Position numbers and translations under genes: made by a program. The notes beneath the pieces are model-generated. The model saw only the letters and a program-made list of their open reading frames with translations. It was not told the DNA's origin and did not search any database. Positions 35,999 to 45,783 of a stretch of 47,520 bases of DNA are shown piece after piece. How positions within the stretch are numbered: position 1 is the first letter of the stretch; each line of letters begins with the position of its first letter. This DNA is from Gammaproteobacteria bacterium (GTDB taxonomy: Bacteria; Pseudomonadota; Gammaproteobacteria; SZUA-152), in the NCBI GenBank assembly GCA_021647505.1, contig JAKIUN010000024.1, positions 1-47,520 on the forward strand, read 5' to 3'.

Positions 35999-36966
35999 CA
36001 GATATACAGTCGCCGCAGCTCGGTCTCGGGCACACTGCGCTCCCAGGCGTCGTGAAAATACTTCAGTAATTGCCGGGCTTCACCCGGATTGCAGAACTCT
36101 GCCGTGCCCTCGAAGCGTGCGCCGTGGGCGCGACGCAGAATCCCCACTTCATCGACGATCATGAAACTGTCGATGCGATTCTGATCCTCTTCTGCGGCGC
36201 GATGAATAAACACATGGCTGCTGATGCGCCGTGCGAGTTCCACGATACGGTGCCCGCGGGTGATGGCGGTGCTGGGGTCTTTGAGCAGGATGCAGACCTT
36301 GGAACGGGTGTTGTGAATCGCCAGTTGTTTGACGGCCTCGATGAAATCGCTGGTGTCGTACAGTACCGGGTCGAGGTTCTGGGTGAACAGATGCAATGAG
36401 CGGTGCCCTTGCTGCACCAGGCGCAGTGCCACGTCGCGATTGTCGCCACGGGTTTTTAGATAGAGGATGTCACGGGTCTTGCCCAGTGTTTGGGCTGACA
36501 GATCCAAGCTTGCTTCAGGCTCGCTTGTCGTGGAGTCGGGCAGCATCATCTGCATGCGTTGATGCAGAATGCCGGCATCCATAAACACCTTGCCAACGGT
36601 GTGGAACCCCTGTTGTTGATAAAATCCCAGGGCCTGGGTCTGCGCATCCAGCTCGACGCTGGGCAGGCGCATTTTCTGCGCAATGGCGATCAGCGCCGTG
36701 AGTAGGGCCGTGCCCACACCCTGGTGCCGCCACGCTGGTAACACAGCCATGCGGCCGATGTGTCCGTCGGCCAGCAGGCGGCCGGTGCCGATGAGGCGAT
36801 CCTGCTCATCAAAGGCCAGCACATGGCTGCAGTTGTCGTCCCGGCCGTCCCATTCCAGTTCTTCCGGTACCTGCTGTTCGTTGATGAAAACGGTTTCACG
36901 CAGGGCGCGAAGTTCCTTTTCCGCTGACTGCCAGCTGACTCGTTCGATGCGAATCTTTTTTTTCAT
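35998..36966 (-). CDS. GNAT acetyltransferase fused to a C-terminal domain of unknown function
   Basis: A 322-residue fusion. Residues 1-140 are a GNAT domain of the ElaA/YjcF sort: FINEQQVPEELEWD, LIGTGRL, IGRMAVLPAWRHQGVGTALL (acetyl-CoA loop RHQGVG) and LGFYQQQGFHTVG. Residues about 150-320 are a second domain (ALRLVQQGHRSLHLFTQNLDPVLYD...SKVCILLKDPS...RIVELARRISSHVFIHR), found with such GNATs in gammaproteobacteria, with a layout recalling a PLD-like half domain but no HKD motif. The acceptor is unknown. It overlaps roxA by four bases upstream and the 86-residue gene by one base downstream. Confidence 0.82.
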   Translation of the reverse strand: MKKKIRIERVSWQSAEKELRALRETVFINEQQVPEELEWDGRDDNCSHVLAFDEQDRLIGTGRLLADGHIGRMAVLPAWRHQGVGTALLTALIAIAQKMRLPSVELDAQTQALGFYQQQGFHTVGKVFMDAGILHQRMQMMLPDSTTSEPEASLDLSAQTLGKTRDILYLKTRGDNRDVALRLVQQGHRSLHLFTQNLDPVLYDTSDFIEAVKQLAIHNTRSKVCILLKDPSTAITRGHRIVELARRISSHVFIHRAAEEDQNRIDSFMIVDEVGILRRAHGARFEGTAEFCNPGEARQLLKYFHDAWERSVPETELRRLYI

Positions 36967-38144
36967 TTTCCACCGTTCTGCGGAAATTCGACATAACCGG
37001 CATTGTAGAGCTGACTGAGCAGCCGGGTGAAGGGTTCATCGTGCAGTGCCTTGCCGAACTCATCGTTGGTGATTTGCCGTTGGTCGCAGAGTCGGCTCAC
37101 ATGCTTCGCCAGGGCGCGCGACAGTGGCCAAGCCTGGCCGTCGACGAACAGGATTATCTCATCTGCGTCGTTGTCGATGAAGGAGAAGCGGGCATACTCG
37201 CTGCGCCACAGGGCGCCGGCGGCGTGCAGCTGTTGTAAAAATTCGTCCGTGGACAGAGGCTGTGCCGGCGGTGTCGCGATCTGTCCAGATTTGCTCTCGG
37301 TGATATAACGCCCGAACCACTGGTCGATGACCGCATCATCGGCCATCGTGCTGCGAATGATGCGCCGTATGCGTGCGCGTGCGCCTGCAGTGATTTCACC
37401 GGGATGGGTTTGCAGAGGCAGGTCGGGGTCGTGATAGCGCTGGTGATCGTTCAGTCCACTGGCGATCTCGTCGAGAAAGCCGGTGAGCAGTTCACTCACG
37501 GTGGGTGTGCGGAAGCCCACGGAGAAGGTCATGCAGTCGTCTAAAGCCACGCCGTAGTGGGCGACGCCGGGCGGCAGGTAGAGCATGTCACCGGGCTCCA
37601 ACACCCATTCGTCGGTCGCTTGAAAGTCACGCATGATGCGCAGATCAAGGTCGGGGATGACGTTGTCGGCGGCCACCGGGTCAGTGCTGATCTGCCAGCG
37701 GCGGTGGCCCAGGCCTTGAATCAGGAATACATCATACTGATCCATATGTGGGCCGACAGAGCCGTGTTCCGGGGCATAGCTGACCATGATGTCATCGATG
37801 CGCCAGTTGGGGATGAAGTTGAACTGTTCGAGCAGCGTGATCAGCTCCGGGAGGTATTTGTTGCACTCCTGCACCAGCAGAGTCCAGTGGGTTTCTGGCA
37901 GATGGGCAAAATGCTCGTCGTCGAAGGGGCCGATTTCCAGCGCCCAGGGCTGCGGGCCATCGCGTTCCAGCACGATGCGGGATTCTACCTCGTCCTCGCA
38001 GGCCAGGCCGGCCAGCTCGTCCGGGCTGATGGGGCTGGTGAAATCAGGCAGGGCATTTTTCACCAGCAGAGGTTGTTTTTGCCAGTAATCGGCGAGGAAG
38101 CGGGCAGGGCTGAGTCCATCCAGCAAGGGGCTGTGTTTAGTCAT
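36963..38144 (-). CDS. roxA: ribosomal protein uL16 3-hydroxylase RoxA (cupin, JmjC-like)
   Basis: A 393-residue Fe(II)/2-oxoglutarate oxygenase matching E. coli YcfD in length and order. The iron ligands are H133 and D135 (GPHMDQYDVFLIQ) and H196 (LPPGVAHYGVAL) in the double-stranded beta-helix. A dimerisation region and winged-helix-like C-terminus follow. It hydroxylates an arginine of ribosomal protein uL16. ATG 38144 gives the family's start (MTKHSPLLDGLSPARFL); the frame extends 24 bases further. It heads a minus-strand operon with the GNAT fusion (4-base overlap). Confidence 0.92.
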   Translation of the reverse strand: MTKHSPLLDGLSPARFLADYWQKQPLLVKNALPDFTSPISPDELAGLACEDEVESRIVLERDGPQPWALEIGPFDDEHFAHLPETHWTLLVQECNKYLPELITLLEQFNFIPNWRIDDIMVSYAPEHGSVGPHMDQYDVFLIQGLGHRRWQISTDPVAADNVIPDLDLRIMRDFQATDEWVLEPGDMLYLPPGVAHYGVALDDCMTFSVGFRTPTVSELLTGFLDEIASGLNDHQRYHDPDLPLQTHPGEITAGARARIRRIIRSTMADDAVIDQWFGRYITESKSGQIATPPAQPLSTDEFLQQLHAAGALWRSEYARFSFIDNDADEIILFVDGQAWPLSRALAKHVSRLCDQRQITNDEFGKALHDEPFTRLLSQLYNAGYVEFPQNGGK

Positions 38145-38240
38145 AATGAGCGAGTTTACGCTATTCACAGAGACTTGTTTATGCGGTGACTGTGAACGCT
38201 AGATCGCCGTGTGTTGGTGCCGGTATTTGGCAAAAATACG

Positions 38241-38274
38241 AAAAAAAAAGGCTGCACGATGGGATTGTGCAGCC
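38241..38274 (-). terminator. minus-strand rho-independent terminator (distal)
   Basis: GGCTGCAC (38250-38257) pairs with GTGCAGCC (38267-38274). On the minus strand the hairpin is followed by nine T (38241-38249 are A on the plus strand). It lies about 170 bases beyond a first minus-strand terminator, so it may end a separate short transcript starting in 38275-38440. No protein gene is seen in the interval. Confidence 0.75.
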
Positions 38275-38437
38275 AACACGATAGAGGTAATTGAAGTGCG
38301 ACGGCGAATTACGAAGGGAGGAGGAATTGCCGTCACTCTTCAGTCATGGATTATCCGGGTTCAAACTGAACGCTCGATGAACAAGTTTAATATATTGATG
38401 GCTATTGATTTCTTTTTTTGTGATAAGCAGGGTTTTT

Positions 38438-38470
38438 GTCGAGGTAAAAAAAAGGGGCACTGAGTGCCCC
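38438..38470 (-). terminator. purB rho-independent terminator
   Basis: AAGGGGCAC, TGA, GTGCCCCTT forms a nine-pair stem in the middle of this interval, with an A run on the plus-strand left side that becomes a T run on the minus strand. It stands about 200 bases after the purB stop. The bases between it and purB hold no recognisable gene. Confidence 0.75.
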
Positions 38471-38673
38471 TTAAAAGGGAACGCAATGTCACGGCCGGTC
38501 TCGGGGGGCCAAGTCCGGCCACACATCGCTATTTGCATAAAGCAAGCTCCGTGCCAATTTTCAGAACACGGTATATTGCGGCTTCCGGGCCGGATCTTCC
38601 CCCCGGAAAGGTCAGATTTCTGCCAGATTGACGGTTTTCTGTGAGTGGCCTGACCAAAATTTGACGGTCGGGA

Positions 38674-40104
<1,431 letters not shown>

Positions 40105-40141
40105 TCACCAACGTCGTTCGCCCGAATGGGGGCGATTCGGC

Positions 40142-40235
40142 TATAATCGACAGCTATTTGCCATGGATTTCCGACGTTTCACTGTACGGAACGTGGTCTT
40201 GAAAACGACAATCGTAGGGCGCGGCCGCTCCTACG
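40142..40235 (+). promoter_or_regulatory. acnB upstream region: -10-like box and REP-type palindrome
   Basis: TATAAT at 40142-40147 is a consensus -10 for acnB, but no good -35 is visible upstream. Further on, CGTAGG-GC-GCGGCCGC-T-CCTACG (40213-40235) is an almost perfect palindrome of the same kind as the REP at 35704-35724. It sits in the untranslated leader about 60 bases before the acnB ATG. Confidence 0.5.
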
Positions 40236-40295
40236 GCATCTTGTGGTGTCGTGCGGATCTCCCCGGCGTCGCCTCTATCAGACACAGGAATAAAC

Positions 40296-42854
40296 ATGCT
40301 CGAAGCCTATCGCCAACACGTCGAAGAACGCGCCCAACAAGACCTGCCGCCCCAGCCGCTGAATGCCGAACAGGTGGCGCAACTGGTCGAGCTGCTGAAA
40401 AATCCCCCCACCGGTGAAGGCAAGGCCCTGGTCGAACTGCTGACCCATCGCGTGCCGCCGGGCGTGGATCAGGCCGCCTTCGTCAAGGCTGGTTTTCTCG
40501 ACGCCGTGGCGCGTGGCGAAACCGTCTGCCCGCTCATCGACCGCAAACGCGCCACCGAACTCCTGGGCACCATGCTCGGTGGCTACAATATCACCCCGCT
40601 GGTGAACCTGTTGGATGACGATGACATGGCGCCTATCGCCGCCCGTGCCCTGTCTCGTACGTTGCTGATGTTTGACGCCTACCATGATGTCATCCACAAG
40701 GCCAAGAGCAACAGCTGGGCCAAGACGGTCGTCGATGCCTGGGCCGATGCCGACTGGTTTACCCGGCGCGAGCCACTGCCCGAGGCCGTCACCGTCACCG
40801 TGTTCAAGGTGCCGGGCGAGACCAACACCGACGACCTGTCGCCGGCCTCCGAGGCCTGGAGCCGCCCGGACATCCCCCTGCACGCCAAGGCCATGCTGAT
40901 CAGCAAGATGCCCGACGGCCTGGAAAAGATCGAGGCGCTGAAAGCCAAGGGTCACCCGCTGGCCTATGTGGGTGATGTGGTGGGCACCGGTTCGTCGCGC
41001 AAGTCAGCCATCAACTCTGTGTTATGGCACATGGGCAACGATATTCCCTTTGTGCCCAGCAAGCGCCAGGGCGGGGTCGTGTTGGGTGGCGCTATTGCCC
41101 CCATCTTCTTCAACACCGCCGAAGACTCCGGCTGTCTGCCCATTGAGTGTGACGTGTCCAAACTGGCCATGGGTGACGTCATCACCATCCATTCCTACGC
41201 GGGCAAGATCACCAACGAGGCCGGCGAGACCGTCGCCACCTTCGATCTTAAGCCCAGCACGATGGCCGATGAGGTGCGTGCCGGTGGTCGCATCCCGCTG
41301 ATCATTGGTCGTTCACTGACGGACAAGACTCGCGAGGCATTGGGTCTGGCGCCCTCCGAGGTGTTCAGCCGTCCGGCGCCAGTTATCGACAGCGGCAAGG
41401 GTTACACCCTGGCACAGAAAATGGTCGGCAAGGCCTGCGGCGTCGATGGTATTCGCCCCGGCACCTATTGCGAGCCGCGCATGACCACCGTCGGTTCGCA
41501 GGACACCACCGGCGCCATGACCCGCGATGAACTGAAAGAACTGGCCTGCCTTGGTTTTTCCGCTGACCTGGTGATGCAGAGCTTCTGTCACACCGCCGCC
41601 TACCCCAAGCCGGTGGACATCAAGCTGCAACACGAGCTACCCGAGTTTATCCAAAGCCGTGGCGGCATCAGCCTGCGCCCCGGTGATGGCGTCATCCATT
41701 CGTGGCTCAATCGCATGATCCTGCCTGACACCGTCGGCACCGGCGGTGATTCCCACACCCGCTTCCCCATTGGCATCAGCTTTCCTGCCGGGTCTGGTCT
41801 GGTGGCCTTCGGTGCGGCGTTGGGCGTGATGCCACTGGATATGCCCGAGTCCGTGCTGGTGCGTTTCAAAGGCGAGATGCAGCCCGGCATCACCCTGCGT
41901 GACTTGGTCAACGCCATCCCCTATGTGGCGATACAGAAAGGTTTGTTGAGCGTGGAGAAGGCCGGTAAGAAAAATATCTTCTCCGGCCGCGTACTGGAAA
42001 TAGAGGGTCTGCCGGATCTCAAGGTGGAGCAAGCCTTTGAACTTTCCGATGCCTCTGCCGAGCGCTCCGCCAACGGCTGCACCGTGCGCCTCAACAAAGA
42101 GCCTGTCATCGAGTTTCTCAACTCCAATATTACCCTGCTCAAATGGCTGATCGCCACTGGCTACGAAGATAAGCGCACCCTGCAGCGCCGCATCGACGCC
42201 ATGCAGGCCTGGCTGACCAAGCCACAGCTGTTGGAACCTGATGCTGACGCCGAATATGCCGAAATCATCGAGATTGACCTAGCCGAAATCAGCGAACCCT
42301 TGCTCGCCTGCCCCAACGACCCGGACGATATCAAGCCCCTGTCTGAGTTAGCTGGCGAGAAGATTGACGAAGTGTTCATCGGCTCCTGCATGACCAACAT
42401 CGGCCATTACCGTGCCGCCGGCAAGGTACTGGAAAATAGCGGCACGGTGCCCACCCGCCTATGGATCGCCCCGCCCACCAAGATGGATGCGCATCAACTG
42501 ACGGAAGAGGGTTATTACGCCATTTTTGGTCGTGTTGGTGCGCGTACCGAAGTGCCCGGCTGTTCCTTGTGCATGGGTAACCAGGCGCGTGTCGCCGATG
42601 GAGCCACCGTGGTTTCCACCTCCACCCGCAACTTCCCCAATCGTCTGGGCAAGGATGCCAATGTCTATTTATCATCAGCCGAACTGGCTGCCGTGGTCGC
42701 CAGCCAGGGAAAACTACCCACCGTGGCGGAATATATGGAAGCGGTGAAACACCTGAAACCCATGGAGAGCGAGATTTATCGTTATCTCAACTTCCACCAG
42801 ATTGCGGAATACAAGAACGTGGCGGATAAGGTGATTCCGGTGACGCTGACCTGA
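40296..42854 (+). CDS. acnB: bifunctional aconitate hydratase 2 / 2-methylisocitrate dehydratase
   Basis: An 852-residue aconitase B. The 4Fe-4S ligands are C698 (GSCMTNIG), C756 and C759 ([12 protein letters not shown]). The order is that of AcnB: HEAT-like N-terminal domain, then the swivel domain ([16 protein letters not shown]), then the aconitase core ([31 protein letters not shown] in part). It isomerises citrate to isocitrate in the TCA cycle. ATG 40296 (AGGAATAAAC upstream) gives the family start [14 protein letters not shown] terminator follows. Confidence 0.97.
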   Translation: MLEAYRQHVEERAQQDLPPQPLNAEQVAQLVELLKNPPTGEGKALVELLTHRVPPGVDQAAFVKAGFLDAVARGETVCPLIDRKRATELLGTMLGGYNITPLVNLLDDDDMAPIAARALSRTLLMFDAYHDVIHKAKSNSWAKTVVDAWADADWFTRREPLPEAVTVTVFKVPGETNTDDLSPASEAWSRPDIPLHAKAMLISKMPDGLEKIEALKAKGHPLAYVGDVVGTGSSRKSAINSVLWHMGNDIPFVPSKRQGGVVLGGAIAPIFFNTAEDSGCLPIECDVSKLAMGDVITIHSYAGKITNEAGETVATFDLKPSTMADEVRAGGRIPLIIGRSLTDKTREALGLAPSEVFSRPAPVIDSGKGYTLAQKMVGKACGVDGIRPGTYCEPRMTTVGSQDTTGAMTRDELKELACLGFSADLVMQSFCHTAAYPKPVDIKLQHELPEFIQSRGGISLRPGDGVIHSWLNRMILPDTVGTGGDSHTRFPIGISFPAGSGLVAFGAALGVMPLDMPESVLVRFKGEMQPGITLRDLVNAIPYVAIQKGLLSVEKAGKKNIFSGRVLEIEGLPDLKVEQAFELSDASAERSANGCTVRLNKEPVIEFLNSNITLLKWLIATGYEDKRTLQRRIDAMQAWLTKPQLLEPDADAEYAEIIEIDLAEISEPLLACPNDPDDIKPLSELAGEKIDEVFIGSCMTNIGHYRAAGKVLENSGTVPTRLWIAPPTKMDAHQLTEEGYYAIFGRVGARTEVPGCSLCMGNQARVADGATVVSTSTRNFPNRLGKDANVYLSSAELAAVVASQGKLPTVAEYMEAVKHLKPMESEIYRYLNFHQIAEYKNVADKVIPVTLT

Positions 42855-42878
42855 AATAAAAAAGAGTCTGATAAATCA

Positions 42879-42912
42879 AACCCGCTTGGCTGAATGGCGA
42901 GCGGGTTTTTTT
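42879..42912 (+). terminator. acnB rho-independent terminator
   Basis: AACCCGCT (42879-42886) pairs with AGCGGGTT (42900-42907), followed by a run of T to 42912. It marks the end of GC-rich core DNA; composition falls sharply after it. Confidence 0.88.
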
Positions 42913-42970
42913 GGATCCCGGAAACCAGTTTTGCACACATCTAAATTGAAGGTTTATTAGAGGTGGGAAA

Positions 42971-43045
42971 ATGGCCAGAAAAGCAAAATACGACTATTAT
43001 GATGGCGTTAGATTTATTGAGCATGGGAAGCATAGGGAAAAATGA
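42971..43045 (+). CDS. 24-codon ORF coupled to the hydrolase gene
   Basis: A short ORF, MARKAKYDYYDGVRFIEHGK and four more residues, preceded by GAGGTGGG with good spacing. Its TGA overlaps the next gene's ATG (ATGA, 43042-43045). It is basic and Tyr-rich with no TM segment and matches nothing I know. It could be a leader that couples translation, the tail of a lost gene, or chance; the ribosome site and overlap favour the first two. Confidence 0.4.
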   Translation: MARKAKYDYYDGVRFIEHGKHREK

Positions 43046-44118
43046 AGCCTCTTATTAAAGTTTTAGCCGGAATGGTAATAGTATTTACGGTGTCATTCGC
43101 GTGTTCCGCTACATTTTCTCAGGATGATGAGCAACGGGTAATGGAAAATAATCCCGAGCATCATACTGCCACTGGTTTTCAAAACCATCCTTTTGTGGAA
43201 ACCTCTGCTTCAAAGGGGGTGCTGTTTTATCTGCGCAGATTTTGGGGTTCGGTTTTTACTCCGGATGTCCCTGATGGACATGTTTTATCTGAGTCTGAGT
43301 CCATACGGATGCTGAACTCTGTGAAAGGGGATAGTCTTACTTGGTTAGGGCATGCCAGTTTTTTGATAAAAATGTCTGAAAAAACAATTTTAACAGATCC
43401 TTTCTTAACAGAGTTTGCCAGCCCGGTTTCGTGGGCCGGTCCTCGGCGTTTTGTAAAGCACGGTGTTCCGCCCGATAAATTGCCATCTATAGATATCCTG
43501 CTTGTTTCACATAATCATTATGATCATTTGGATGATGAAACAGTACGAAGTTTGGAAAATAAAGAAAAAATCCACGTTATTGTTCCATTGGGCTTAAAGC
43601 AATTTTTTTCTGAACGAGGATATAGCAATGTAACTGAGTTGGATTGGGGAGAATCAATATCTATTGATGGCGTAGAGTTTGTTTCGTTGCCCGCAGTCCA
43701 TGATTCAGCGCGAAGTACTGATGACCATGATCAAACGTTATGGGTATCCTGGGCAATAGTGAGTTCTGGAAACAGTGTTTTTTTCATTGGTGACACCGGT
43801 TATTCAGATACGATTTTTAGCAACATTGGTAAGAAGTACGGATCGTTTGATTATGCGATTTTGCCTATAGGGGCATACGCACCTAGAGAGCTGATGTGGA
43901 TGTCACATGTTACTCCTGAAGAAGCAGTTGCTATCGGAAACAAAATTCATGCGAATACATTAATAGCATCACACTGGGGAACAGTAAGCAGCTTGTCTGA
44001 TGAGCCGATCTGGGAGCCACCAAGGCGGTTTAAAAAGGCTGGTCTTAATAACGGTTTCTCAGAAAATACACTATGGATAATGAAAATTGGTGAAACTCGT
44101 CCTCTTTTTAAAAAATAA
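43042..44118 (+). CDS. exported metallo-beta-lactamase-fold hydrolase, NAPE-PLD/UlaG-like
   Basis: A 358-residue MBL-fold hydrolase. The N-terminus is a hydrophobic export signal ending FTVSFAC; the cysteine context is a poor lipobox, so either cleavage type is possible. Core motifs are LGHASFLI, the metal site SHNHYDHLDD, AVHDS, FIGDTGYSD and ASHWGT. The WLGHAS start and TDPFL...WAGPRR are characteristic of the N-acylphosphatidylethanolamine phospholipase D-like branch. It may act on phospholipid-derived substrates in the periplasm (inference). It is AT-rich and lies in an accessory stretch. Confidence 0.85.
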   Translation: MKPLIKVLAGMVIVFTVSFACSATFSQDDEQRVMENNPEHHTATGFQNHPFVETSASKGVLFYLRRFWGSVFTPDVPDGHVLSESESIRMLNSVKGDSLTWLGHASFLIKMSEKTILTDPFLTEFASPVSWAGPRRFVKHGVPPDKLPSIDILLVSHNHYDHLDDETVRSLENKEKIHVIVPLGLKQFFSERGYSNVTELDWGESISIDGVEFVSLPAVHDSARSTDDHDQTLWVSWAIVSSGNSVFFIGDTGYSDTIFSNIGKKYGSFDYAILPIGAYAPRELMWMSHVTPEEAVAIGNKIHANTLIASHWGTVSSLSDEPIWEPPRRFKKAGLNNGFSENTLWIMKIGETRPLFKK

Positions 44119-44279
44119 TTGTTTTATCCTTTACTTCAGCCCTTATGGGACTTGAATAGCCGTTGTTGGCTTGCTCTTGACTCCTAGACTCTTTTGACTT
44201 GTGGTTTTTATAGGGATGTGCTAGTACGCTATAGGTCGAAATGCAGGGGTAAGTGTTTGTTTTAAGGCATGGGAAGTAT

Positions 44280-44680
44280 GGGGTCAGGTCTTGCTTTTTG
44301 CTATATCTGGACTAAGCTCTGAGCATGTCAAGACCGCTGAGAATTGAATATCACGGAGCGCTTTACCATGTGACCTCCAGAGGTGATGGGCGTGATGATA
44401 TCTATCTTGACGATGAGGATAGGAAAGAATTTCTGACGGTTCTTACTGATGTTTGTCGACGATTCAATTGGGTACTGCATGCTTACTGTCTGATGACAAA
44501 CCACTACCACCTGCTGGTGGAGACACCGGATGCAAATCTATCGTTGGGAATGCGCCAGCTCAATGGCGTTTACACCCAACGCTTCAATCGTATCCACAAA
44601 CGAACGGGCCATGTATTTCAAGGCCGCTACAAGGCGATATTGGTAGGGGAAGAGGCGGGCAAAAGGCAAGACCTGACCCC
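44280..44680. mobile_element. 401-bp element: truncated REP-associated transposase between 22-bp inverted repeats
   Basis: GGGGTCAGGTCTTGCTTTTT starts a 22-base unit at 44280-44301; its inverse is at 44659-44680 with one mismatch. GGGGTCAGGTCTTG ends commonly border IS200-like REP-associated transposase genes. Here the right repeat falls inside the coding frame, so the element retains only the first part of the gene. The tandem repeat starts at the very next base, 44681. Confidence 0.7.
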
Positions 44681-44870
44681 ATTCTATGCATGCATTCTAT
44701 GCATGCATTCTATGCATGCATTCTATGCATGCATTCTATGCATTCTATGCATTCTATGCATTCTATGCATTCTATGCATTCTATGCATTCTATGCATTCT
44801 ATGTTATCAATGTCTGAGCAAGAAGGCTGTTGGCGAGCGCATGCCTTATAAAAGAACAGAAAGGTGTTAA
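44325..44870 (+). pseudogene. REP-associated tyrosine transposase, truncated
   Basis: The first ~112 codons are a Y1 (IS200-like) transposase of the RAYT group: MSRPLRIEYHGALYHVTSRG, then LHAYCLMTNHYHLL with the HUH metal pair H60/H62, and RTGHVFQGRYKAILV. A normal protein would continue through the catalytic tyrosine helix (RYIHLNP-type) to over 200 residues. Here the frame instead runs into the inverted repeat (GKRQDLTP) and then into the tandem repeat, which reads as repeated Ile-Leu-Cys. The catalytic tyrosine block is lost, so it should be inactive. Confidence 0.85.
44681..44803 (+). repeat. compound 13-bp / 9-bp tandem repeat
   Basis: Four perfect copies of ATTCTATGCATGC (44681-44732) are followed by seven perfect copies of ATTCTATGC (44733-44795) and a partial eighth (44796-44803). 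The 13-mer is the 9-mer plus ATGC. Perfect copies point to recent slippage. Units contain palindromic ATGCAT and GCATGC. Confidence 0.97.
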
Positions 44871-45398
44871 ATGAACATGGGTTTATTGACGGTTGTCAAC
44901 GTTGCGATTTTAGTGACTATCGGTTGGAGCAGTATAAATACATTGGCTTTTGCCAAAGAGAAGCACACAGAAGAGCATAGCGGTCATGAGTTGAATGAAA
45001 TGGAGGTGGGTCTTTCGATTGGCTATGCATATTTACAAGAAGAAAAGGAAAGTGGTCTTAATCTTCACCTGCATGTAATGAAAAGGTTGTCGGGTGAAGG
45101 GTTCCAGAGGTATTTGTCTATAGGGTGGGGTGTAGAGACAATTATCTCTAAAGAAAAACATTTTGGTACTATGGTTTCATTGGCGGTTCATCCGTGGAGA
45201 AATCTTGTTTTATCTATTTCGCCCGGAATTGAATGGGCAGAACATGATGGGAAATGGGGGTCAAAATATGCCAGTCATATTGAAGCAGTCTATACTTTTG
45301 AAGGTTTAGGTTTTCACTACGGGCCGGTAGTGGGTTATTCAAGAACCAGTGAAGAGCAGCATTACACTGTTGGCGTCCATTTTGGTATTCCGTTTTAA
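44871..45398 (+). CDS. small exported, probably outer-membrane beta-barrel protein
   Basis: A 175-residue protein with a signal-like N-terminus (MNMGLLTVVNVAILVTIGWS...LAFA) and a short His/Glu-rich segment (KEKHTEEHSGHELNE) that could bind metal. Alternating polar/hydrophobic strands follow (EVGLSIGYAYL, LNLHLHVMKRL, YLSIGWGVETI, SLAVHPWRNLVLSISPGIEW, HYTVGVHFGIPF). It ends in Phe, as outer-membrane barrels do. I do not recognise a family. It lies directly after the tandem repeat, and its stop falls in a 20-bp palindrome. Confidence 0.65.
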   Translation: MNMGLLTVVNVAILVTIGWSSINTLAFAKEKHTEEHSGHELNEMEVGLSIGYAYLQEEKESGLNLHLHVMKRLSGEGFQRYLSIGWGVETIISKEKHFGTMVSLAVHPWRNLVLSISPGIEWAEHDGKWGSKYASHIEAVYTFEGLGFHYGPVVGYSRTSEEQHYTVGVHFGIPF

Positions 45399-45410
45399 TA
45401 TATTAAAACG
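45391..45410. repeat. perfect 20-bp palindrome over a stop codon
   Basis: CGTTTTAATATATTAAAACG reads the same on both strands and includes the stop codon of the preceding gene. It could act as a weak bidirectional transcript end. No T tract follows. Confidence 0.6.
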
Positions 45411-45458
45411 CACAAGGGGACAGTTCGCACGCCGTCATCGGCAGCGTGTCTAGGGCGT

Positions 45459-45539
45459 AATAGGGGACAGACCACAATTAAGATGTTATTCCTCGATTTC
45501 TAGAAATAGGGGGCTTTTAATCGTGGTCTGTCCCCTATT
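45459..45539. mobile_element. 81-bp palindromic MITE
   Basis: AATAGGGGACAGACCAC opens a 23-base unit at 45459-45481; the inverse is at 45517-45539 with one mismatch and a 35-base AT-rich loop. A further half-site-like GGGGACAG occurs at 45417-45424. GGGGACAG(A/T)-type ends are common for short palindromic repeats mobilised by IS200-like transposases. It carries no gene; with the palindromes it fills most of 45399-45783. Confidence 0.7.
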
Positions 45540-45676
45540 CTACTATCCTACAAAATGTCTTATTTGCCCGTTCAATATTCGGTGGGAATTGCAGACTGCA
45601 TGTCCATGGCGTAAAATACGATGATGTAAGTGATTGATTGTTTAGCAGGTTTGTAGGAGTATTTGGAGAGGTCGGG

Positions 45677-45736
45677 AATCACCGGCGAATAAATCACCGG
45701 ATTTCGGGGCGGAGTTCTACCCCACTTTGGGGTAGA
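45677..45736 (+). promoter_or_regulatory. direct repeats and hairpin upstream of the DUF262 gene
   Basis: AATCACCGG occurs at 45677-45685 and again at 45692-45700, one and a half helical turns apart. Next TCTACCCCA-CTT-TGGGGTAGA (45716-45736) forms a nine-pair hairpin. The gene starts 47 bases later. These could be operator sites or an attenuator; no regulator gene is adjacent. Confidence 0.4.
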
Positions 45737-45783
45737 TTAAGCGTTATACGTAAAAGACAATCAACAATCATTAGGAGAATCTG

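Noticed and set aside
38209-38538. Two open frames (plus 38209-38463 and minus 38344-38538)
   Set aside because: Both run through strong terminator hairpins and have no homology or ribosome site.
44681-44803. Repeat array considered as CRISPR
   Set aside because: Units of 9 and 13 bases abut directly, with no spacers and no cas genes.
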